64,000 bases of DNA from Aulostomus chinensis (GCA_037954235.1 JBBMOA010000017.1:20570027-20634026), one strand, 5' to 3'. Positions 10,524-22,840 are shown, numbered from the stretch's first letter. The notes: a model not told the origin generated them from the letters alone. Numbers and translations: made by a program.

Positions 10524-11640
10524 ATGCATACCTCGCGTGACAAGTATTACTGTGAGTCTTGTCTGTGTTGGGTTTAAGAAGCGTAACCACACTTGTGACT
10601 TCATTGGCTCACCATTGTTCTGACTCAGTGGCTCCAGAATCAGCTGCCAGGGTGAAGAAGCTCCTCGCTAATCCAGTTGTGCTCTTAGGTACTGAAATTG
10701 TGCGTGGGTTGATGATCCTGAATCTGTACGCCGAAGGGCTGTCCAAGCTTTCTCAGAAGTTCTATCTGAACGTTTTCTCGAGCCCTCGCAATTTTACTGA
10801 CATGGTGAGAAAGCTTCTCGGAGGGTTCGTCCTGGAATATTTTCCTCTCCACAAGAGGATAAGAACTATAGAAGTAGAGACATAACATCCTGTCTAGGAA
10901 TCTGTTTTCAGAAAAACATTTTTCCTACTTGGCTAAAACCTGTTGAGCGTGAAAATTAAGAACCCGCTGTTTGTTAGAGGGAGATCCAATAATGAGCATT
11001 TATTCAAATGCTGTCAATACCCATGTAGCATGCACACACTTGCAAATTGTATCTTGAACTGTAAATAAGCTGGTAGTGCCAAACCAGGGTCTTCAGATGT
11101 CTGGGGTGCAGATCTGTCTCTTCTCTATTGCTGCTCCCCCCCGCAACAAACATTCCAATATTTATTTTCCCAGTCCAATTTGCTTTAGTAGAACCTAAAA
11201 GTATTTGACTAGACTGATAACCTGTAATATCAAGGTAAGCTGGTTTAGTACACTTGACTTTTTTTCTTTTTCTTTTTTTTTCAAATCGAGGCTGAAAAGT
11301 ATCAGGCGCCTTGTTAAAGCCCAGGAAAAGTTTTCCAGTTGACCTATGCAGCGGTGCAGCGCATCTCAGGAGCTTTTCCTCTCTTCCACAGTTACAGCGG
11401 GCGTTATGATGAAGTGCTCTGCTGCAGCTGCGCGACGTAAAGGAAGATCAGCGAAGGATCGGGAGTCAATGCTTGAACTTTTAGTTTTCCTTACATGACA
11501 TGCTTATTACCAAGACTGCTTTTTATACCAGGGATTTGCCTCTTCTCTCTCTCTTTTTTTTTTTTTTTGTGATCCACCTGTGCTTGTGTGTAAATACAGT
11601 ATATAATTCAAATGAAATAAACTTGAACCCTTTTTTTTGT
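10524..11640 (+). terminator. siva1: Probable siva1 3'UTR with poly(A) signal at 11616
   Basis: After the siva1 stop there is no recognisable coding sequence. An AATAAA at 11616-11621 is the first good poly(A) signal, about 1.1 kb after the stop. An open frame at 10559-10885 (108 codons from a non-ATG start) falls here; it matches nothing I recognise and I do not call it a gene. Confidence 0.4.
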
Positions 11641-13760
11641 ATACAGTTTATAAGAGGAGTTATTTTTGAGAGTGTGTGTGTGTGCTTCGATTAGAGGAAC
11701 TGTTATAAGTGCAGCCATGAAAACCGAGGGACAAGTCAAACATACGACTGACTGAAGGCGTCAGCAGATGGCAGCACATCTCAAGGACTCAGAGGGAGAA
11801 GTTCTTGAGACGGGCCTGCTTTCTCAGTGGGACGAACAAATTTCTCACAGTGCTAAAGAAGCACATATTTAACCTTTTTTTTTGTTTTTTGTCAGCTTAC
11901 CAATGATAATTGAATTCCAATCCACCCCGTCTGGAGTGACCTTGAGAACCTGCTATCAAAATTATTTATTAAAACAAGATGACCCAGAGGTTACACAAAA
12001 GCTGCAGACAATTTGGCTACAATTATCCCTGTTGGATGTGACCTTGAGGTGTAGTCATCACTTTGTCCCGGCTCTGGCTCATCGCTGACGGTGACTGCCT
12101 TCAGGGTCAAGTATTGTACACTGAGTAATTGTTCTTGGTGGCAGAAATCCTCGGCGCTGCTTTATAGAAATCTAGCACATGACATGGTGTAATGGATATT
12201 AGCTTGGATGAGTGCACTTCCTGGAGCTGGTTGCAAATGTGCCTCTGAGCTGTTGAGTCACATCCCCTGCTCAGCGGGCCAGTTGTGGTTCTGGTCTTTG
12301 GGGAACTCTGCAGTTGGTGTCCGAGGGCACCGCTTGATTTCTGGCTGAGTGAATAGACAGCTGCTGGCAAGCCAGGCGTCAAGTTGTCTGCACATTTCAT
12401 GATAAGGATTTCAGGAAATCAGAGGACATACACTTGCGGGCGGGGGGGCATTCACATACAATTACATATGCATGACTTTATGTTGAGGGAGAGAGAAACC
12501 TGCGAGCGTGTCAGTGGGTAGGAACCAGGTGGCTGTGAGTTGTGTGGAGTAACTTCAGCATCATGTTTTTGTTAAAAACTTGATTTGGGAACAAAAATGT
12601 TGGGGAAAAAAAGACCCAGCATCCAACTACAACTTGTGAATCTTACAAATGTACGATTTTTTTCTGAATCTTGTTTTCAGGACTTGAGTTGCATCAACAC
12701 TTCCCCATCGGTCGGTCTTGATTGCAGCGAAACGTTTGGATTTGCTAACCAAGAAAAAAAGTCCTGCGAAGAAAAGTATTGCATTCACATTCACAGCTTT
12801 CAATCAGATCTTTTAATTGCCTTATCCACAGTGTTACCCTCAAATACTTTTTTTTTTTTGTAATTTGTTACAGTTCGATTGCACAATATAGTTACAAAAG
12901 AAAAGCCATGGCCATGGGGTTGATCAGCAAATAACCAGAATCTGGTTTTATAATCAATTATGAGGCTCAAGTTATTCAACATGGGAAAAAATGTTGAATA
13001 TTTATTTCCTTGTCAGAATCAGCAATTCATTGCTTTTCAGTAACTGGTACAACCGAACTGAATACGAGACATTTGAGGGCGAAGATTGTTCTTTTTTAAA
13101 AGTCATCATAAGCCGCTAGAACAAGAACATCACGAAATAGAAAGCTAAAACATTGCCTCCAACCAACCGCAACTAATAAATTTACTGTCATAAACGCATT
13201 TAACTGAAAATATTATAGGTTTTATCATCTTGCCTGATTAAATCAGTGATAACACATTTGCTCTTTAGAGCAGCAATTCTCATGTCACCCTGGGCTTTTT
13301 GTTTTGAAGGTTAAGCGTGAGGAATTTTTGGAGTTAATGGTGACTCAAAGCGCTAAAAGGAAATATATATATAAAAATATATAAAAATAAGAAACATTCC
13401 ATGTGCTAAATACTCAGTCACCTCCACTCCGTTTTGTAAGATGAGTTTGTCATAATCAGGTGAGGTTAAAAACCCACGTGACCCACAAATATCTGGCGCC
13501 CTCTTTAGACCATCCAGCTGTTTCCCCTTATTTCCTTCACAGCTTCAGACTCCCTTTATCACAGCTGGATCTGGAGGAAACAGTATTTTTTTCAGCACAA
13601 GATGTGGTCGAGAAGACAAAGCTCGTCAGCTTGGTGTAATCCTATTAATTGATCAATACGTCAAAGTATTGGTGATTGAGATTTGTGTCGCCATTTTGCT
13701 TCCCCAAATTAAAACGCCAGGAGCAAACTGCAGTACATAAGCTTCCGAAATACGTGGGGG

Positions 13761-13850
13761 AAAGTACATTTACCCAAGTACCTAAATAGTATTTTTGGGG
13801 TATTTGTACTTTAACTCACAGTATGTGTATTTTATGCTGTATTTCCGTTC
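13761..13850 (+). repeat. Degenerate copy of a widespread teleost dispersed repeat
   Basis: The text AAAGTACATTTACCCAAGTA, then an ATTTTTGGGGTATTTGTACTTT block, then GTATTTTATGCTGTATTTCC follows the order of a very common fish repeat of the form AAAGTACATTTACTCAAGTA ... TACTTGTACTTTACTTGAGT ... TTCCATTTTATGCTACTT. The consensus is recalled, not searched, and several substitutions are visible. Confidence 0.5.
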
Positions 13851-13991
13851 AAAATATTCATTGGGACGCTTTAGTCACTAGTGTTTAAAAATAACGCCAT
13901 GTAAGGTGTAGAGTAGTGTTCAGACGTTTGACTTCAGAGATCTTACAAAATATAGAAAAAAAGTGTGCTGTCAAGGTCACGTTTCACGTGT

Positions 13992-14024
<33 letters not shown>

Positions 14025-14421
14025 TCATTACCAAGTGCATTTTGAACTTCTTTCAGTGTTTAATTTGAATAAATGTTTCAGAGATTAGAGGAAGTGGGTT
14101 GGTGCATGGTGACCCCTCAGATTGATGTGAAGTCCCTGTGTATTCGTATAAGACCCACTGGTGATGTCATAGATAATAATCCAGCAGTCAGAGAGACCAA
14201 GACAGTACCAAATACTTTACATTTAGCTGCTAATACTCCGGTTATTCTTGACTGTGTACTTCCAGCGCTGTTGGAAGTGTTCACTGTTTGCGGGTGCTGA
14301 TGCTCAGGCTCGTCCCTCTGCTATCTCCATCATCATGTGATGTGTTTATCTACATTCAAAATGAGACTGTGCAGCTGTCAAGGTTTTCACAGCAAAGCCT
14401 CCAACCTCCTTTCTTTCTAGA

Positions 14422-14433
14422 CCCCCCCCCCCA

Positions 14434-14484
<51 letters not shown>
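14422..14484. repeat. Poly-C / (CA)n microsatellite
   Basis: About 11 C residues are followed by about 25 CA units. This makes open frames in several reading frames that are not genes. Confidence 0.95.
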
Positions 14485-14487
<3 letters not shown>

Positions 14488-15281
14488 TGGTCCTCATCCT
14501 CTCCCCTCCCTGGTACATGTATGGCCGGGTGTCTGCACACAGAAAGGGCCACACATAATCGCCCCACTGCGCTCCAGACAGGACCAACTGCAGTCGGGCC
14601 AGCAGGAGCACGTGGCTTTGTCTTTCAGCCATTCTTTTGGGGACCAGCTGTGGTCTGAGGCCAGTGTCAAGCCCAATGATGCTGCTGCTATAAATATGCG
14701 TCAACGAGTGTGAGTAAGTGACAGCTGTACAGTGGACCAAGGACACACTGTCTTGGCACTGTCAGGGTGAGCCAGTCCAAAAAAGGCGAACCCAGTTGAT
14801 ATGGATTTATGCACTTGTAGAGCCGCATAGCGCGCACATACAGTATCTGATGTATAAGCAGAATCAGGAGGTAAAGAACATTAACGCTGCTTCAAGTGCA
14901 GATCAACGTGGTGTTTATGGCCACTTGTTGAGAAAGAGTATTATTATTATTACTATCATTTAGGAATTAAATTACTGCTTGTTTTGTGAAAGTCAAAAGA
15001 ATGGCTCCTTCAAATGGATAATGCATGTGGTTTAATATGGAGAGAGAGAGCTATCCGAGCATGTGTGTGTGCGTCTATACAAGCGCATGTGTGACTGTGT
15101 TTGTGTGCCCTTTTCAAGTGTGACCACCTGTCTTTTGTTAAGAAATAAATAAATAAACACAGGCCACACCAGCTGTCCCTGGCAGTCCGTCCCCTCAGAG
15201 GTCAAGGGCTCCCACCGCTGGCCTTGTTGAGGTGGTGGACACTTACAACTTTCCTCTCAACTTCTCTCAAGTACCTCTGAG

Positions 15282-15287
15282 CACACA

Positions 15288-15337
<50 letters not shown>
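15282..15337. repeat. (CA)n microsatellite
   Basis: Near-perfect CA run with one TA interruption, in the siva1-zbtb42 intergenic region. Confidence 0.95.
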
Positions 15338-15338
<1 letters not shown>

Positions 15339-15496
15339 GACCTCTCACAGCCAAATGAGTCAGGCTTTGAGCCTCAGAGAGGAATGTTTTATTACACCAT
15401 CGAGTTACACTGCACATATCCCAGCTCGTCACCCTGCAGCTAAGCCCTATCACATGGCCTCCACTTTCCATGTGAAGGTTTTTCTCCATAAGAAAG

Positions 15497-15498
<2 letters not shown>

Positions 15499-15576
<78 letters not shown>
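15499..15576. repeat. (CA)n microsatellite, about 39 units
   Basis: Uninterrupted CA run, one of the two longest pure dinucleotide arrays in the window. Confidence 0.97.
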
Positions 15577-15577
<1 letters not shown>

Positions 15578-16217
15578 AGGCAGTGTGAGACCCGGATCCT
15601 GTTAGGCAGATGTGAGCTGCTGGTGGCAGCCAGCGTTCGGAGGCCTGCTGCTGCTGCTTCTGCTTCTGCTGGGGATGTTTACAGTGCGAAGAGGCTGTGG
15701 CATTGCAGAGGGCCCTTATTTACTGAGAGCTGGCTGGGGCTGTTTATGAATGATCTTGGGAGGACATTGTTTTCTTTATGTTGGAGCTGCCTGGCCAGCG
15801 CCGCTGTGTCGTCTGTTTGTGCATAAAGTACGTGCTGGGGAGCCGGGCCAGACAATAGCCTGGCTGAGCTACTACCCACGCACACAATAGAGCAGTGGGA
15901 TGAGGCCGAGGTTTGGGGCCGTGGTTTTGGGGGCTGTGTGGGGGTGGAGGTAGGGTAGATGGGGGCAGGGGTAGTTAGATGCAGCTCTTGTCTATATGCC
16001 GTTCCTAGAATGGGTGAGATTTGTGTGAGGGGGTGGTGGTGGTGATGGTGGGAACCTGAGTCCATCCCCACTGGGATCACGAAGCAGAGCAGCTGGATTT
16101 CTTTCATGGTGCAGCTGGGAAATAATTAAAAGTTCTCCACATTCAACATGTGAATTGGTATTAAGACTCTCGATTAGACACACATATTTCCTATTTACTT
16201 GTTGACTTCCTAATAGA

Positions 16218-16253
<36 letters not shown>

Positions 16254-17608
16254 TTGATTTGAAGTCATGATTGCATGTGAAAGCCTTTGTTATCCTCAGG
16301 TTTATCTTCTCTGGATAGTATTGGCAACAGATTGGAGAACAATGGGAAACCATCTTGAAATCATTCTGTCCTTGAGCTCAGTTTATGGTTTCAGTGGGAT
16401 AGGGCCCGTAACACCAGCGGTATTATCACATTCTGTTGTCTCTATACACACAGCAGGGCAACCCCCCCCCCCCCAACACACACACACACACACACACACT
16501 GTCTGGCTGACTGTTGCTGCTGTGTCTCATGTGAGGGTTCTCTCCTCTTCTATTCTTGGAATTTCAGCGCTTTATTCAGCCCCAGTCAGATTAAAAACTT
16601 CCCTGAGTTGTTTTGTCTGATAAAGAAATGAATGAAACTCACACAAGCGAAGAAAGTTGTTCCATTTAATTCTATGCATCATTTTAATAAAGACCTAAAA
16701 TCAAGATTGTCACATGTCCACAGCACACACACAAGCACACTCCAAAAAAAAGGCGCCGCAAACAAATAAAATGCACGAACAATAAATCAAGAAATGTAAA
16801 TTGCCTCAATATCTAAGCAATGTCAATTCTGCATAAAGATTGTCCTCTAATCCCTACACCACTAACACTGAAGCAATTGATTACTATAAAATATACTTTT
16901 TCTTATTAAAAAATTATATTAAATTCTAATGGCACTTCTACAAATTCTATTAAAAAGATTTTAACATTTAGAAGATTCTTTTTTCTTTCTTTTTTTTTTT
17001 TAACCAAATTAAAACTGAGACAAATGTTGCACAAGAAGCAAATTCAATAATAAATATTTCTTGTGATTATACACAATTTCACAGTTGTAACCTGCAGAGG
17101 ACAAGATTCCAGTATCAGTGAAGTCGTCTGTATTTTTTTTGTTGTTTTTTCTTTTTTTTTAGACTTACAGATCATACAGCATGAGTTAGGCAAATGTGGC
17201 CCTCGATCAGGAGTGACACAGTTTCCATAAAAAGACAACAATCAAAATCTCAGTGTTTCACATTCGACATAAAACTAAAAAGGAACAGGCTGTTACTTCG
17301 CCACTGGCTACTAAAAGCCCCAAAAAACAAAACAAAAAACACACACACACAAAAAAATGCTTGTCTTCAGCTTCGCAGAACTAAAACTGATTTATTCACC
17401 AAAAAAAAAAAAAAAAAAAAAAAAATTAAATGGTCGATTAAATCTCGAATGTAATCTCAAAGCAGCAAAATAAAATATAAAGGGACTTCAAACTTGGTGT
17501 TTGTCTGAATTGTACATGTTGATATGTTAGGAACAAATAAAACAAAAAAACAGGTTGTTAGCGGCTCACTGTGGCTGTTGATGTGAAGTTTACCAGCGCA
17601 GTCGAGGA

Positions 17609-17695
17609 CAGAGAGGGAGGGAGGGAGGGAGGGAGGGAGAGAAAGAGAGACAGAGAGAGAGAGACAGAGAGAAAGAGAGAGAGACAGAGAGAAGG
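17609..17695. repeat. Purine-rich (GGGA)n/(GAGA)n low-complexity tract
   Basis: About 87 bases of GAGG, GGGA and GAGA units; on the minus strand it reads as a CT-rich tract. Confidence 0.9.
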
Positions 17696-19996
17696 GTTTC
17701 TCCAGATGCAACACCTAATTCGCGTGTCTACAAGGCACTTTCGGTGATCATCCTGGAGGTATAAATAAAGACCATACAAAGAAAAACTTCTTTTTTTTTT
17801 ACACATTGTTAGTTTTCTACTTCTGTACATTCGAGGATTCAGCGAGCACGTACGAAATGATCCTTCACAAGCCTACATTCCTGTGCGTTGATTGAAATTA
17901 AGTTTTTTTTTTAGTCGACTAACCAAAATGATTAAACTCAAGACTTTTTTCTTTCTTTCTTTTTCCTTTTTTTTTTTTTTTTTTTGCAATAGGAGTGTGC
18001 AAGTGAATCGATATCTTGTAAAATCCAGCTCGAGCTTTGTTCATTTTTAAACCCCGGTTGCAATTACCAGGAAGTCCCACGGGAATTCACCCGTGTTCTG
18101 AAAAAAAAAACAACCACCACCACCACCAAACCCCCGAAAAAAACGACAACCAAGAAACAACATTCTGATGATCAAAACAAAAGTAAATATCCCGAAATGA
18201 ACATCCGATTCCAAAAATACAGCAATAATTCTGATATCTCTTGATAGTTGTGCAATCATATCGCCGTGGCATCTCCTCCACATTGAAACAATGATGCATT
18301 TATCTACTGTATGCTAGGGTGGGAGGAGAGGTGGTGGTGATGGGGGGGCGGTCTTTGATGCCTCCAAACAATACACCTGTTTACAGTCTCCTTGGTTTCC
18401 CTTTGCCTAAATACATTTCTCACATTCCAATGCCTCCATTCAATACAGAAAAGTGCAAAGAGAGACTTGTGCTGCCTTTTTTCCTCGCAGCTTGGAGACA
18501 TGGAGACAGATACACAATGATCCCTTGAGAACTACCTGGGACTTGAGGTTTGGGTCAGTGAAGGGAGGGGGGAGGGAGGGCTGGGGGCACAATGGGTGTA
18601 TTGTCTCGCTTCTATAGGTGGCCGATGCCGAATCGCTACGGCTGTGTTTGAGAACAACTATATCCTGTGGCAAAACAGCGGTCAAGAGCAGAATTAACGC
18701 ATTTATCCAGAGTCCAATCAAGTCTTGAATATGGAAAAGGAAGCGAACTCCCCGGGGAAGACGTCGACAGCCTTGACAAGACACCTGACTCCCTCGACCT
18801 TGCTTGTGTTGTAAAACAAACCGTTTGATAAATAGAATATATATTTACATTAAATATACAAATAGTAAGAAATAGCAGCCTAGACAATAGTGTTGAAACT
18901 ATATGCATGCTAAAAACAAGTGCTTCTCTATGTGACACATCTTGAACGCTCTGATATTCTCTACAGTAAAGTACGATTACAGTAACTGGATTTGCACAAA
19001 AGAAAAATGAACAGACAGCCCCAATACCAGTTGATGAGTACCAAGTTCGCTAGGCAAGACGCGTCGTGTTTCGAGCTTACAGAAATAAGAACTACACCTA
19101 TACAGTAAACCCTGAACCCACTAATAAATAAATCCAGATATCAAGTCTTCTCAGGACAGATTAGACAAATATGAACGTTTAGTGCTCCGTCCCTGTTAAG
19201 AAGTGAATGAAAGACTCTTCTGGGACAGAGTCACCAAAGGCTTCATCAGTAGTAATGTTCAAACGTACAGTAAGATATGAAATGTTCAAATAAAGAAAGA
19301 AGGTCAGTAGACTGAGCAGAATGGCACAGGGAGCTTCAATGATCCGCAGGCCTGACTATCCACCTGTCCCCCTCTGTCCCTCCCTGCCTCCCTGACCGTT
19401 TACCCTTAACACCCTGTCAGTGTACCGTGTTGTTTACACTGTCGCCATACCAGGAACTAACAAGGTAAGTCACTTGCTTTTTTATCCTCGTGAGTCATCA
19501 TTGTTTGAAATACTTTTATTACATTCTTGTAAATGGCCTAAGTAAGTGTAGGCAGTTACCTTCGTTACCACCTGGTATGTGGAGTGTAACCAGGCTTGAA
19601 AAACCTAGTGAATTTGACATAAAGGCATTGTTATATCACATTCTTCTTGAAGTAAGTACACTAAGTGAAGTGTTAAGAATCTCAGTAGGCACCAGTGTTA
19701 CAGGCATTAGCTCCATCTCTCCTCTGATTATACAGCTTCTGTTTTAAGTAGCAATGAAAAAGGCTGTGTGCTCACATTAGCAACTAAGGGCTGGTCAGTT
19801 ACCCCCCCCCCCCCCCCAGGCAAATATATAATATATGATGGTTTGTTTGCCTTGCACCAAAAAAAAAGAAATAAAAAACATCAAAATGTACTTCATTTCA
19901 AATAAAACTTCTACCTCCATGAAAAACAAATACTTCCAGTAGTCAAACTTCATGAGTTTTGCTGCCTTATGATAGTTTAGTTGTTAAAATTCCCCA

Positions 19997-20044
19997 AATA
20001 AATAATAATAATAATAATAATAATGATAATAATGATAATAATAA
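19997..20044. repeat. (AAT)n microsatellite
   Basis: AAT units with two GAT interruptions, within the probable zbtb42 3'UTR. Confidence 0.9.
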
Positions 20045-20445
20045 AATCATATATTGCTACTCATGGACGGTTCTGATCTCCCATGTGCACAAATAAAGTC
20101 TCTTGACGATTGTATTAACGTGTAGCCCCCGTTGAAAGACTCCCACCAAATAAACTCAACAGATTGACAGGACAGAAACAAACAAGTGCATCTTCTGATT
20201 TGTTCGCCTTCGACACAGATCCAGCTCAGCTTCACAGCACCTTCCCCTGCCTGCCTCTGGCACAGATGACACAGTTCAGGAAACAGCTCCAGTTTTTAAG
20301 TTGCTACATCTTTAAACATAGGAAATGCCACATGGCGGTCGAATCTGAAGGCTAATGAACTGCCAGCATGTGTATGATGATCTGAAAATTGTTCAGTAGT
20401 AGTGTTCAGTGCATGAAAAGACAAGAGTATTGAGTCATGGCACTG

Positions 20446-22041
20446 CTAAGAGGTGGCGAGAGTCTTGACAAGGCCACAGTGAAACTTCCTGATGTGGCGG
20501 TAGAGGTCCCCAGACTGGGTGAAGCGCCGTTCGCACCATTTACAAGCGTGAGGTTTCTCACGTGTGTGAACTACTGCGTGCCGACTCAAGTTATGGGAGT
20601 ACTGGAAGCTCTTGCCACACTGGCCACAGGTGTATGGCTTCTCGCCAGAGTGTGTGCGCTCGTGGCGCTTAAGAGTGTACATGCAGGAGAAGGTTTTGTT
20701 GCACTGCAAGCAGGTGGGGACCGAGCCATCGGGGGACAGCTTAGAGCGAGCGCCGTCCTTCTCGCGAAAATGTGAGCTGAGGTGCAGTTGCAGGATGTGA
20801 GGGCTGAGGAAGACCTTACTGCAGAGGGGGCACACACACACCTGTTGGCCTGGGGGCAAGAGCACCCCGCTGGAGGTGGAGATATCTGAAGAGGCCAAGT
20901 CGTCCTCCTCCTCCTCTTCACTATCCCCCAGTAGCCGACCCCTCTTCTCATCTACCTCCCTGCCGGGGGCGCCCTCCCTCCCTCTGCAGGCCTCCCCCTC
21001 CTCGTCCATCAGGTCCTCCTCCTGGGAGAGGAGGGCGGCTGTGGAGCCGTTGTTGCCTGGGAAGAGGGCAGCGAACCCTGTCACCACTGAGCTCCTGGCA
21101 CTATTCCCAAAGCGCTGGCTCTCAGGGCTCATCGGCTCACTGTCCTCCTGCTCTGACAGCAAGTCGTGTTCGTCTTTAACAAGTGGCTCAGTGCCCTGCT
21201 GCTGGCTGTCGAGGGCCAGCTGTCCCGAGACGTAGGAGGGGTGTAAGGGATCTCTGCTAGACAGAGGCTTGAAAGACAAATCCAGTGCACAGTCCATGTC
21301 ATCTGAAGCCCGGGACCTCTGGGACAGTGATACGGTGGAACTACTGACATCAGCTTTTGTTTTTCCAGCTGTTTGGACGCAGGGCTCGGCCTCTGCTGAC
21401 ACATAATTGACACCTACAAGGTCCGGGGACCTGCCAGAGTGACCGTTTGCCTTCTGCCTGCTCTGCGTAGACCTTTCACAATCTGTGACAGCCAGCCTGA
21501 CTTCGCTGTTGTCCGTGTCAAACTCTTCCGGCGGGGGGGCCCCGTGAAGCCCCTGAGACTGTGTCTGGGGCTGTCGCCGGCCGAGCTGCTTACTGTGCAG
21601 CTCACCATCTGAGGAATTTTCTCTGTCCAGACAGCTGAGTCCGAAACCCTCACCAATCTTCTCATCAAGGGAGGACAGCTCCTTGTCTTTAAGCTTGCCT
21701 TTGCACACTTTGACTATATCGTACATGTGGAGGTAACTGGCTGCTGCCAGGACATCCTCCACTGGCAGAGTGCTGAATTCCAACTTCCCCTCATACATAA
21801 ATTCAAGGAGCAGACTGAAAGCCGGGGCTGTCACAATGTCACTGTTGAGATGCACAACGTCCCTTTTGTCTAGCTGGTCCCTGTAGAAGAGATGGAAGTA
21901 CATGCTGCAAGAGGCCAGCACGGCTCTGTGCGCCTTGAATCGAGCCTCCCCGACAAGAACAGTGCAGTCACAGAGGAAACCTTGGTGACGCTGCTGACTC
22001 AGACACTGCAGCAACTGGCGGCTATGGTCTGGGAACTCCAT
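20446..22041 (-). CDS. zbtb42: zbtb42, BTB/POZ and C2H2 zinc-finger transcription factor
   Basis: A sequence-specific transcriptional repressor of the ZBTB18/ZBTB42 (RP58) family, acting in the nucleus. The coding region is one uninterrupted exon of 531 codons plus TAG. The BTB/POZ domain is near residues 14-120 (QGFLCDCTVLVGEARFKAHR; SMYFHLFYRD; LLEFMYEGKL). A long acidic, Ser-rich linker follows; it contains ALDLSFK, which resembles a CtBP-binding PxDLS motif, and a Glu/Asp run. Four C2H2 fingers close the protein at about residues 402-424, 442-464, 470-492 and 498-521, with linkers SGEKP and TREKP. ATG 22041 is chosen because MEFPDHSRQLL matches the family start. A splice acceptor CAG|GTTATG lies 14 bases upstream on the minus strand (first exon base 22055), so an upstream non-coding exon is expected. 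Zbtb42 rather than zbtb18 is decided by its position next to akt1. Confidence 0.93.
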   Translation of the reverse strand: MEFPDHSRQLLQCLSQQRHQGFLCDCTVLVGEARFKAHRAVLASCSMYFHLFYRDQLDKRDVVHLNSDIVTAPAFSLLLEFMYEGKLEFSTLPVEDVLAAASYLHMYDIVKVCKGKLKDKELSSLDEKIGEGFGLSCLDRENSSDGELHSKQLGRRQPQTQSQGLHGAPPPEEFDTDNSEVRLAVTDCERSTQSRQKANGHSGRSPDLVGVNYVSAEAEPCVQTAGKTKADVSSSTVSLSQRSRASDDMDCALDLSFKPLSSRDPLHPSYVSGQLALDSQQQGTEPLVKDEHDLLSEQEDSEPMSPESQRFGNSARSSVVTGFAALFPGNNGSTAALLSQEEDLMDEEGEACRGREGAPGREVDEKRGRLLGDSEEEEEDDLASSDISTSSGVLLPPGQQVCVCPLCSKVFLSPHILQLHLSSHFREKDGARSKLSPDGSVPTCLQCNKTFSCMYTLKRHERTHSGEKPYTCGQCGKSFQYSHNLSRHAVVHTREKPHACKWCERRFTQSGDLYRHIRKFHCGLVKTLATS

Positions 22042-22052
22042 TCTTCCTTCAT
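21999..22052 (-). promoter_or_regulatory. uORF overlapping the zbtb42 start codon
   Basis: The spliced coding exon begins GTTATGAAGG, so an ATG at 22052 (minus strand) precedes the main ATG by 11 bases in another frame. It stays open for 17 codons to a TGA inside the coding region. The main ATG has the better context (A at -3, G at +4). Its presence in mRNA depends on the inferred acceptor at 22055. Confidence 0.45.
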
Positions 22053-22840
22053 AACCTGATGAAAAACAGGAAAAACAGGATGCTGTATAAACCAAAACGA
22101 GGCTGCTGAGAGGGAATGGCGGAGCTGCAGTGAATATCAGAGGCACACACACCAAGTCACCAAAAATTAGAGAAATATGAAAAATCACTTGAGCCAAAAA
22201 GATGATTGTCATCAAACATAACTTTAACCCCCTCTGTTTTAAGCTAAAGTTCATAAATCATCCATTAAATTCCACTATTATTTCCTGATAGATGTCTCAA
22301 AAATCTAATCGTCTATTTAAAAAAAAACAAAACTTTATCCAACTGGACAACTACATGTTGACTTTTTCCCCCCTCCCAGTGTTACAAGACACGCTAAACT
22401 GCGCTCGCCCCTAAATGATCCAAGTTTCTACGGTATCTTTAACACACTTCTCCAGCTTCCGAGACAAACAAACAAACAAACAAGCAAACAAAAAAATGAC
22501 CCACCACGTTTTCCCAAACGCACAAGCAGCAGCGACGTTTACAGAAGAACCAAACGGGCCCGGGAGAGCTCGTCCATCGGGGAAGGAGGCTGGAAGGTGA
22601 AGAACTGGGAGCAGCGCAGAGTGAGTAAACTGCTGCTCTGTTTGCTAATTACACTGCAAGCTGTGGAGTCAGCTGCTCTGACATCACCGCAATGGAAACG
22701 CTACCTCCAGCTGTGCTCCCCTTTATGCCATATGTTAACTCGGTTGGGGGGGGGGGGCTTACGCAGTCCGAAAAAGACACACAACTTGTGTTAAAAAAGA
22801 AAAAAAGAAGAAAGAAATAGTTGAAGTATCAGAAGCTTAC

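Larger units (their letters stand above)
11640..16640. other. Intergenic region siva1 - zbtb42
   Basis: About 5 kb lie between the convergent 3' ends of siva1 and zbtb42. I see no gene. It holds microsatellites at 13988-14025 (TG), 14422-14484 (C run then CA), 15282-15337 and 15499-15576 (CA) and 16218-16253 (TG then AG). It also holds an old dispersed repeat at 13761-13850 and a CTCF-like core at 11761-11774. Confidence 0.6.
16650..20445 (-). other. zbtb42: Probable long zbtb42 3'UTR
   Basis: Downstream of the zbtb42 stop (minus strand) the sequence is AT-rich and largely free of CA microsatellites, unlike the DNA on either side. Poly(A) signals readable on the minus strand are AATAAA (plus TTTATT) at 19515-19520 and 17391-17396, and ATTAAA (plus TTTAAT) at 16665-16670. 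Low-complexity tracts occur at 17401-17425 (A run), 17609-17695 (GGGA/GAGA), 19802-19817 (C run) and 19997-20044 (AAT). The extent is inferred; a shorter 3'UTR ending near 19500 is equally possible. Confidence 0.35.

Noticed and set aside
10559..10885. 108-codon frame after siva1
   Set aside because: Non-ATG start, no recognised domain, and it falls in the probable siva1 3'UTR. It is not a separate gene on present evidence.
15202..15588. Long His/Thr or Val/Cys repeat frames on both strands over (CA)n arrays
   Set aside because: These are translations of dinucleotide repeats, which stay open in several frames. The same applies at 14346-14746, 25069-25398, 26536-26907, 41234-41662 and 41776-42492.
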